The notes under the pieces: generated by a model
What the model saw: only the letters and a program-made list of their open reading frames with translations
The model's database searches: none
Told to the model about the DNA's origin: nothing
Position numbers and translations under genes: made by a program
In this document: positions 57,758 through 64,000 of the stretch, piece after piece
Numbering within the stretch: the stretch's first letter is position 1
How the letters are laid out: every line of letters starts with the position of its first letter
DNA from: Polymyxa betae
Lineage: Eukaryota > Endomyxa > Phytomyxea > Plasmodiophorida > Plasmodiophoridae
DNA: 64,000 nucleotides
Assembly: GCA_003693705.1 (NCBI GenBank)
Contig: RBZT01000578.1
Span: forward strand, 62,001-126,000
Direction: 5' to 3'

Positions 57758-58265
57758 AGCTGAAAGAAGTCAGAACGTGAGGCCTCAGTGTTTAGGCAGC
57801 AATTTGAATGAATCAAGATAAACAACACAACCAGTATCGACCAGATGGAATTGACTCAACCTTTTTAAGTCAGAGGAGCAAACAACCACTATAAGTATCA
57901 AAGATTATTAGCAATAAATCTGAGTGAAGGTAGGAGAGAAGAATAAAGAGATCATAATCTAATTAGGACGCGCTCAGATTGGCAGCAGTTATTCATAAAT
58001 CATCGTATAGCGAGGGATTCATAACAGAAAATAATCAAAATAACAATGACACATAACGCTTTAGCTCCCGAAGACATATAAGACGATGGTGAATAATTGA
58101 AGCGGAATGAAGTCCTGCTGATATCGGAAGGATAATGAGATGCTACAATAAATGACGCATCTGAAAAAACAAAGAGATATCAAATTGACACCGCTTTCCA
58201 CTTTATATTGAAGTCAGAAGCTTCGATACCAGAGCCAAACATATAATCAATAGAATGTGCCATTA
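57758..58265. other. Spacer, no gene seen
   Basis: About 500 AT-rich bases without a recognisable exon or RNA. Confidence 0.35.
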
Positions 58266-59441
58266 TTAACTGCTCCCATTGTTGTTGTTTTCGTTTGCAG
58301 AATCTTGCAGTAGAGTAGGACATGATCTCATACCATGCGAAGTCTTGCCGCAGTTGCCGCAAATATGGGCATAATTGCACGGCTTGTTTGGGCAAGATCG
58401 AGAATTGAAATAGATACAGACAAGAGTACCTTCTAGACTCCGAGCAAACCTATAATAAGAGCGAGCTGGGCGAGAACCTTCCTCATGCTTAGTCGAGCCA
58501 CGAGGTAATCGCTCGCGCGACCGCGACCGCCCTCTAGATGTATGCCTGGAAGATCTCGGCGAGCGACTACGCGATCTACGGCCACGGTCGCCACGATCTT
58601 GTCTGTAAAAATTAGAGCGAGAAAAGCGAGCGCGATGCTGCTGAGAAAGGAGAACCAGAAAATCTCCTTGTTCAGTTGTTTCAATACGGATATCTTGTCC
58701 GGGCAAATTAGCCAGTATTTCCTCGAAAGTAGCATTTGGAAATGAAGGGAGTTCTCTCCGATAACGTCTATGATATAAACGTGCGAGAGATTGTAACTCA
58801 ATACGATCAGAGTGATCATGTAAAAGACGCTCAAGCTCGCGTCCGAAACGGCCAAGCTCTTCGCGAACATTCCTGTTGTCAGGATCAGGGTTTTCAGACG
58901 TATCGCGATTCCAAGTAGCAGGAGTTTCTGAGCCTGGGGTACCGCCTGCAGTTTCCTCAGGTTCAGGTTCGTGGCCTCTATCCATATCATGATCTTGGTC
59001 TTCATGCTTGGGACGTACTAAATCGTGGTCAGGTTCTTCGCGTCTTTCTGGGGAAGCAGTTTTAGACGAAGTTTTGCACGACATCGCTGGCGAAATGCAG
59101 CGTTCTTGAGTAAGAGCTGTAACACGTTGTTCATGCTTCTGCAGCACATGTGAAGCGAAAGCACGCATCTGATCACAGAAAAGAATCGACTTTTCTGCAA
59201 AAATCTTCATATCGTTCATAAGCGGCTCCCCAGGAGAGATCCTATCCGGATCTGAATTTATCTCCTTCATCACATTAGAGAGCAGCGCTTTTGTAGTGGC
59301 ATGGGCTTCAATCTCGGACTCGAGGCGGGCCTTGAGTGATTGATTGTCCGATTCTAAGGTTGAAAACCGTTTAGCAAACTCGCTGATGATGGCCGAATTG
59401 TTGGTTTGCTGCATTGGGTTAACCAAACCAGATCGTGACAA
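58266..59441 (-). CDS. LOTUS-like, RS-rich protein with CCCH and CCHC zinc fingers
   Basis: A single exon of 391 residues. An N-terminal coiled-coil (EFAKRFSTLESDNQSLKARL) is followed by an acidic linker. Around residues 195-268 a winged-helix-like segment resembles the OST-HTH/LOTUS fold: ELERLLHDHSDRIELQSLAR, LYHRRYRRELPSFPNATFEE, ILANLPGQDIRIE. Then comes an arginine/serine region (GRRSRSRSPRSSRHTSRG). Near residue 342 is a CCCH finger, C-x7-C-x4-C-x3-H, directly followed by a CCHC knuckle, C-x2-C-x4-H-x4-C, and a short asparagine-rich tail. Every part is typical of RNA-binding proteins. LOTUS domains bind RNA or DEAD-box helicases and mark germ-granule proteins in animals. The CCCH plus knuckle pair also occurs in some retrotransposon Gag proteins, but no reverse transcriptase or repeat flanks are seen here. 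The LOTUS call is by eye. Confidence 0.66.
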   Translation of the reverse strand: MSRSGLVNPMQQTNNSAIISEFAKRFSTLESDNQSLKARLESEIEAHATTKALLSNVMKEINSDPDRISPGEPLMNDMKIFAEKSILFCDQMRAFASHVLQKHEQRVTALTQERCISPAMSCKTSSKTASPERREEPDHDLVRPKHEDQDHDMDRGHEPEPEETAGGTPGSETPATWNRDTSENPDPDNRNVREELGRFGRELERLLHDHSDRIELQSLARLYHRRYRRELPSFPNATFEEILANLPGQDIRIETTEQGDFLVLLSQQHRARFSRSNFYRQDRGDRGRRSRSRSPRSSRHTSRGRSRSRERLPRGSTKHEEGSRPARSYYRFARSLEGTLVCIYFNSRSCPNKPCNYAHICGNCGKTSHGMRSCPTLLQDSANENNNNGSS

Positions 59442-59998
59442 GACGCTGCCGAAGGACGACCAGATAGTGATTATGAAGGCACGACAAGCGACTGATGGGC
59501 TGCTGTTGCTTTTTTAGGCTGGTCACACACTGAAACAAAAAAACTGCGAATCCGCACTTTCACTTTCCGGCCACTGGACGGGCGAGACAATATGGTTCCA
59601 TATTAAGGCATTCCATGGCAAAGCGATTTCTACTTTGCACTCCGCATATGATGATCCGTTTTTGCCCTTCTGTCTGTACATTTTGAACTTTCTCTTTCAC
59701 TTGTCACCAGTATAAATCACTCTTCTGATAAAGTATTCGTGGACAGTTTGCAAAAGGAAAAGAAATCAACATTGTTTTTCAAGCGTTTTCTCATTTACGA
59801 CTTGTTTTGCAATATGATTGAAATTAGTTGCAGATTCAGCTGACAATCTTGTGCCTGAAAACTTAGATATGCAGAACGGGTACCCTATAATCTCCGCCTC
59901 CTACTGTAAGTCTGTAACTCTATGGGAAATGAGAACACGTATCTTTACTGTGTACATTTGACCTCGTTCACAGATCAATCCTATCTGTCAGTGAAATC
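59442..59998. other. Divergent spacer, no gene seen
   Basis: About 560 bases between the LOTUS-like gene and the next plus-strand gene, presumably holding both promoters. Confidence 0.35.
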
Positions 59999-60600
59999 AT
60001 GAATGACGTCAAATCGTTGATGCAGCGAGTTCGTATTTCCAAGCCACATCGAACCACATTGACTAGAAGATCGACCGATTCGATCCTGCCCAGCAGGCCG
60101 ATTGTACCTTGGCTAGTGACGACGGGCGAATCAATATGTTTGGATCAAACCATGTCTGTCTTTCTCAATGGAAATCCCTTTGATAATTAATCTAAATTGC
60201 ATAGAACATCCAGTTTGAGCATATCGGGAGGCACAGCATCGCGAACGACAAGTCGGCACGATTCTCTGTCTTTAGAAGGCGACGGTGCACTCAATATTGC
60301 TTCCATCATGGAAAAGGTTACGAATCTTACAATCTTTTCGCATGATATTGAAATATCGTTTAGGTCCGCCATGCTAACGAGAGTCAAACAGCCAAGACAG
60401 CGACACAACCAGTCGTTCGAGTGACACCAAATGAATTCGCGACTTCACGAGGAATGTGCCTGCAAGGATTCTTGAATATCCTCAAAGAGGAGCAGCAAGA
60501 CTTGGCTCTTGACGGGCAATCGCAAGTCGACTTTAACGTCATCTTACAAAGCTTTGTGAAATCGCTGGGGCCCAGCGCTCCGGATCCACTTTTCGAGTAA
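59999..60600 (+). CDS. Small protein, unknown function
   Basis: A likely start at 59999 (MNDVKSLMQRVRISKPHRTT), then a GT-AG intron (from the GTCTGTC after ACCAT to GCATAG) into TSSLSISGGTASRTTSRHDS and IASIMEKVTNLTIFSHDIEI. A final frame gives TPNEFATSRGMCLQGFLNIL, KEEQQDLALDGQSQVDF and ends KSLGPSAPDPLFE before TAA at 60598-60600. The N-terminal half is basic and serine/threonine-rich, the C-terminal half helical. I could not make the last join keep frame with an obvious splice pair, so the exon structure is provisional. No family recognised. Confidence 0.42.
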
Positions 60601-60856
60601 ACTATTATACTTTGGTGGAATAAATACAATAATTTATATAAAAAGAGGTGCACAGAGCTTTTTTTGTACAGAGTTGTATCAGCTTTAGCATAACGTCTTT
60701 TTGTAAGCTGAAAAACATATATTTTTTTTTCAGAAATGTTTTTCAAAATCCGGAGTGCGTGGCGGAGTTGATCGATTTCTTGGCGGAATCTTGTTGCTGA
60801 CCTGAAAAATCAAACTTTGTCAGGGAGCTTCTTCCTGTAATTAATTTGCCTTGTCG

Positions 60857-63696
60857 ATGGTGAAGGCCTACCTTAGGTATCAACAGACTGCCTCGATTGG
60901 CGTCGTTTTCAGCTCGAATAGCGCTGCCCTGTTTGATCACAGTGGCCGTCTAGCTATCTGTGGTGCCTTGGAGGCCGTTCAGATCTGGAATGTCAAGCAA
61001 GGGTCTCTAGTTTCTAGCCTGGTCCCAGCTCGAAATTCACCGAATGACAAACCAATCGCAATCACGACGTTAGCGCTTCATCCGAAAGACCCAGTGGTTG
61101 CTGCCGGCTACAACGATGGTTCCATCCGCCTCTGGAACATTTCTTCCTCTGAATGCCTCTTAACTTTCCGTGGCCATAAGAGCTCTGTGAGCGCTCTGAA
61201 TTTCAATGGTGATGGGTCGCGGTTGGCCTCTGGAAGTAACGATACTGATGTCATCGTGTGGGACGTCGTCGGTCAGTGTGGCCTCTTCTGTCTGCGCGGC
61301 CATGTCGACGTCGTCACTTCACTCGTCTTCATTGGTGATAGACTCATTTCATCGTCGAAGGACACCTTCATTAAAGTGTGGGAGTTGGAATCTCAGCACT
61401 GCGTCCAAACTCTGACAGGACATCACCATGAGGTCTGGTCCATTGATGTCGATCCTACTGGGACCTTGCTGATCTCCGGTTCGACGGATCCGGATTTACG
61501 ACTTTGGCGTGTCGGTGACAGCGTCGAATTTATCGGGACTGTTCAGCGCCAGCAGGCCAAGTCTCGTGTTGGATCAGTACGCTTTCATGATGATATTGTC
61601 GGCATTCAGAGTGCCGGGAAAGCTCTGGAATTGTATAGGATCCGAAATGGAAGCGCGATGAAAAAGAAAGTTCGATCTCGAGTAAAACGGTTCAAAGAGA
61701 AGCATGGCGACGATGCCGACATTAGCGAAGTTTCAAGAACGATCGGCTCTGATTATCTTGAGCTAATCCACACTTTGTCCACCAATGACAATCAGCGATC
61801 TTTGGCTTTCGCTGCACAATCGATTCTAATCGGAGTGAGCAGCAACGCGGTACAGGTATACAGTCTGAAGAACACCACAAAAGGAGCTGTTGACATCCCC
61901 TTGGCATTCACTATCGAAGACTCCGGTCATCGGTCCGGTGTTCGCGCCGCCGCCTTAAGTCGTGACGATACCTTGCTCGTATGCAAATATTTTTCTATCT
62001 TTTTTGTCATTTTTTTTATACCTGAACAGGTTACTGTTTCCAATGGCTCGGTCAAAGTCTGGAATACATTTAGCCAGAAATGCATTCGCACGCTACCTTC
62101 AGGATACGGATTATGCTGCGCTTTCGTTCCTGGCGACCAGCACATCTTGATCGGAACAAAATCTGGCGACCTGGAATTGTTTTCGTTGAATAGTGCTGAA
62201 CTTTTACATCGGGTTCAAGCACATTCTGGAGCTTTATGGTCGATCGATCTGCATCCAAATGGATGCGGGTTTGCAACCGGTGGTGCTGACAAGGAGGTCA
62301 AATTCTGGTCGTTTGAACTTATTCAAGATGACGATCCGGCTTCTAAGAAACGGAAAAAGACGCTAGGTGTCGTCCATACACGAACATTGCGTCTGACGGA
62401 TGACGTGCTGTGCGTTAAACATACTCCTGATGGAAGCAAAATTGCTGTATCATTGCTGGATTCGACCATCAAGGTTAATGCAGTTTTGATACAAGTTTCA
62501 GCAAATCAACTCAAATGTCCTGTTGCAGGTATTCCATGAAGATTCGTTAAAATTCTTCTTGTCGCTGTATGGTCATAAATTGCCCGTTCTCTGCATGGAT
62601 ATCAGTTCTGATGGAACTCTTCTTTGCTCCTCCGGTGCTGATAAGAATTTAAAAATCTGGGGTCTCGATTTCGGCGATTGCCACAAATCTCTGTTTGCGC
62701 ATGACGACAGTGTTCTGGCCTGTAAATTCCTGCCTGATACACACTACATCTTCACTGCTAGCAAAGACAAACAGGTGATGCGACTTTTCTGATTGTGAAA
62801 TCATAATCTTATGTCAGATTAGATCCGGTTTTGGGATGGCGACAAATTTGAGCACATTTACTCACTTAACGGGCACCATTCGGAGATCTGGAACTTAGAA
62901 GTTTCCAAAAATGGAGCAATGATTGTCAGTGTTGGCAACGATTGTTCCATTCGTCTCTGGAAGCAAACTGAAGAGCAAGGTTGATTGCCTCAACTAAGTT
63001 TTGATTGTGGTTTGGATTGACCTGATTGTGTTAGTCTTTCTTGAGGCTGAACGTGAAAATCGTCTGGAGGAAATGTTTGAAGAAGGCGCTGTCGAAAAAC
63101 CCTCCTCAGGGATTGGTGCGGTACCCGAATCCGGAATCGTCGGTCCAAAGACTTTCGAATCTTCCGCCGTTCTCGAAAGTACATCAGTAACGACCGTAAA
63201 AAGCGGTGAACGCTTGATGGAGGCGATCGATTTCATTGAATCTGATCGGGTAGCTTTAACAGAGTCTAAGACTCAGGGTAAAGTGCACAAACCAAATCCG
63301 ATGTTGCTAAACATGCCACATCTTTCTTATCTTCTGTACGTGATGAGGTTTGGGCGTCCTTCTGAGCTCGACGTCATTCTTATGGTTTTGCCTTACTCTT
63401 ACGCCAAACGTCTCATTCGTCTCCTTCACGAATTTGTGCATTCTTGCGATAATGATGGCATTGAGCTTGCTGTTCGGTCCGTTCTCTTTCTGCTACAAAT
63501 CCATCATCAACAATTGGTGGCATCTGGAGATTTGGATGACTGTTTGGCTGATCTTCGAGATGCAATCAGAAGCAGAGTCAGAGGCCTCAAAGATCTTGTT
63601 GGTTTCAACATTGCAGCTCTGGAATATCTCAAAGATGATTTACAAAACCAATCCAATTCCTCTTTCTATAACGAACGGGAGAAAATTGTTTCATAA
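60857..63696 (+). CDS. WDR3: WDR3/Utp12, WD40 subunit of the small-subunit processome
   Basis: ATG at 60857 gives [20 protein letters not shown], then tandem WD40 repeats with typical GH...WD ends: [60 protein letters not shown] and [11 protein letters not shown]. The basic spacer [16 protein letters not shown], which follows repeat five or six in WDR3, precedes the second propeller ([57 protein letters not shown]). The C-terminal Utp12 domain ([36 protein letters not shown]) closes the protein. WDR3/Utp12 (Dip2) is part of the UTP-B complex for 18S rRNA maturation in the nucleolus. At least four short introns, all GT-AG. Confidence 0.93.
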
Positions 63697-63733
63697 TAAA
63701 CTTAAGTGATATATCGCATTTAATTGACTTTCT

Positions 63734-64000
63734 TTATGGGAGGTAGACCTTCTCAGCTTCTGTAAGTTCATGTTGATTTTGAAGTCGGAATACTTCATTA
63801 ACTGAAGCTATCGTTTTTTCGACGTTGATGACCGATTCGTCTTCGAAGATTCTTTTCGAAATAGCCTGCTGCGCAGATATGGCTGCTCTTAGATTATGGT
63901 TTGCCCATATAATCAGACTAACTCCCTTGTTTCTCCAATGATCAGTAGGGACTTTGTAATAGTTAGTCGGAACAATAACAACTGGATGCCGCCCTCTGTA
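63734..64000 (-). CDS. pepM: Phosphoenolpyruvate phosphomutase, C-terminal fragment
   Basis: The 3' end of a minus-strand gene that runs off the right edge. The readable part is RGRHPVVIVPTNYYKVPTDH, WRNKGVSLIIWANHNLRAAI, SAQQAISKRIFEDESVINVE and a helical end (VFRLQNQHELTEAEKVYLP) with TAA at 63734-63736. The VPT-x-Y/Y...G-V/S-x-x-I-x-ANH-x-LR-A pattern is the C-terminal part of the isocitrate-lyase-superfamily barrel in PEP mutase. The catalytic EDKxxPK-type loop would lie upstream, outside the window. PEP mutase makes phosphonopyruvate, the first carbon-phosphorus bond of phosphonate biosynthesis. Other members of the superfamily (phosphonopyruvate hydrolase, oxaloacetate hydrolase) cannot be excluded without the active site. 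It converges on WDR3 with about 40 bases between stop codons. Confidence 0.7.
   Translation of the reverse strand, partial: YRGRHPVVIVPTNYYKVPTDHWRNKGVSLIIWANHNLRAAISAQQAISKRIFEDESVINVEKTIASVNEVFRLQNQHELTEAEKVYLP

Noticed and set aside
58266-59441. Retrotransposon Gag interpretation of the CCCH-CCHC gene
   Set aside because: No reverse transcriptase, integrase, long terminal repeats or poly-A flank nearby; kept only as an alternative.
1-64000. CRISPR arrays, bacterial operons, tRNA or rRNA genes
   Set aside because: No direct-repeat/spacer arrays, no Shine-Dalgarno-driven operons and no cloverleaf or rRNA-like sequence were noticed by reading; a tRNAscan-type search was not possible.

Overview
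This window is nuclear DNA from a compact eukaryotic genome. Almost every long gene is split by very short GT-AG introns (mostly about 27 to 100 bases), genes lie close together on both strands, and the standard genetic code fits throughout. The flagellar gene CFAP299 and a tubulin tyrosine ligase-like (TTLL) enzyme show that the organism builds a cilium or flagellum. TOR, TAF1, NAE1, eIF2-beta, WDR3, NOM1, GIGYF and an oxysterol-binding-related protein are general opisthokont or eukaryotic housekeeping genes. An Hsp12/LEA-like stress protein is the only fungus-flavoured hint. My best inference is a unicellular flagellated opisthokont, possibly a zoosporic (chytrid-like) fungus. The species cannot be named from the sequence.

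Layout. 1-2.4 kb: 3' part of a Ski3/TTC37-like TPR gene. 2.6-4.5 kb (-): a four-CBS-domain protein fused to a C2 domain. 4.8-5.6 kb: a KCTD-type BTB protein. 5.7-6.5 kb (-): CFAP299. 6.5-9.9 kb: short tandem repeats, a hypothetical gene, an Hsp12/LEA-like gene, an EF-hand gene and a small helical protein. 10.0-12.5 kb: NOM1. 12.9-18.3 kb: TAF1, with its zinc knuckle and two bromodomains. 18.4-20.0 kb: a proline-rich protein ending in a Cys/His motif. 20.4-24.0 kb: three seven-transmembrane receptor-like loci, one broken. 24.4-34.0 kb (-): complete TOR kinase. 34.8-36.0 kb: a TPX2-like spindle protein. 36.1-36.8 kb (-): a hypothetical basic protein. 37.2-38.7 kb: TTLL. 38.7-41.0 kb: a protein with two cyclic-nucleotide-binding folds. 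41.7-43.7 kb (-): NAE1. 44.0-45.6 kb: unrecognised protein. 45.9-47.2 kb: a possible MEI4-like protein. 47.3-48.2 kb: eIF2-beta. 48.3-51.0 kb (-): GIGYF. 51.7-54.2 kb: a glutamine-rich, probably SAGA (ataxin-7/Sgf73-like) subunit. 55.1-55.5 kb: small coiled-coil protein. 55.5-57.1 kb (-): oxysterol-binding-related protein. 58.3-59.4 kb (-): single-exon LOTUS-like, RS, CCCH and CCHC protein. 60.0-60.6 kb: small unknown. 60.9-63.7 kb: WDR3/Utp12. 63.7-64.0 kb (-): 3' end of a phosphoenolpyruvate phosphomutase gene.

The genes do not form an operon-like pathway. Recurrent themes are transcription initiation (TAF1, ataxin-7-like), ribosome biogenesis and translation (NOM1, WDR3, eIF2-beta, GIGYF), nutrient and stress signalling (TOR, CBS-C2, Hsp12-like), RNA turnover (Ski3), cilium and spindle (CFAP299, TTLL, TPX2-like) and sensing (7TM cluster, cyclic-nucleotide-binding protein). 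The items most worth a second look are the CBS-C2 fusion, telomere-like (TTTAGGG/TTAGGG-type) motifs sitting inside four introns between 9 and 22 kb, the 7TM cluster, the LOTUS-RS-CCCH-CCHC protein and the phosphonate-pathway enzyme at the right edge.
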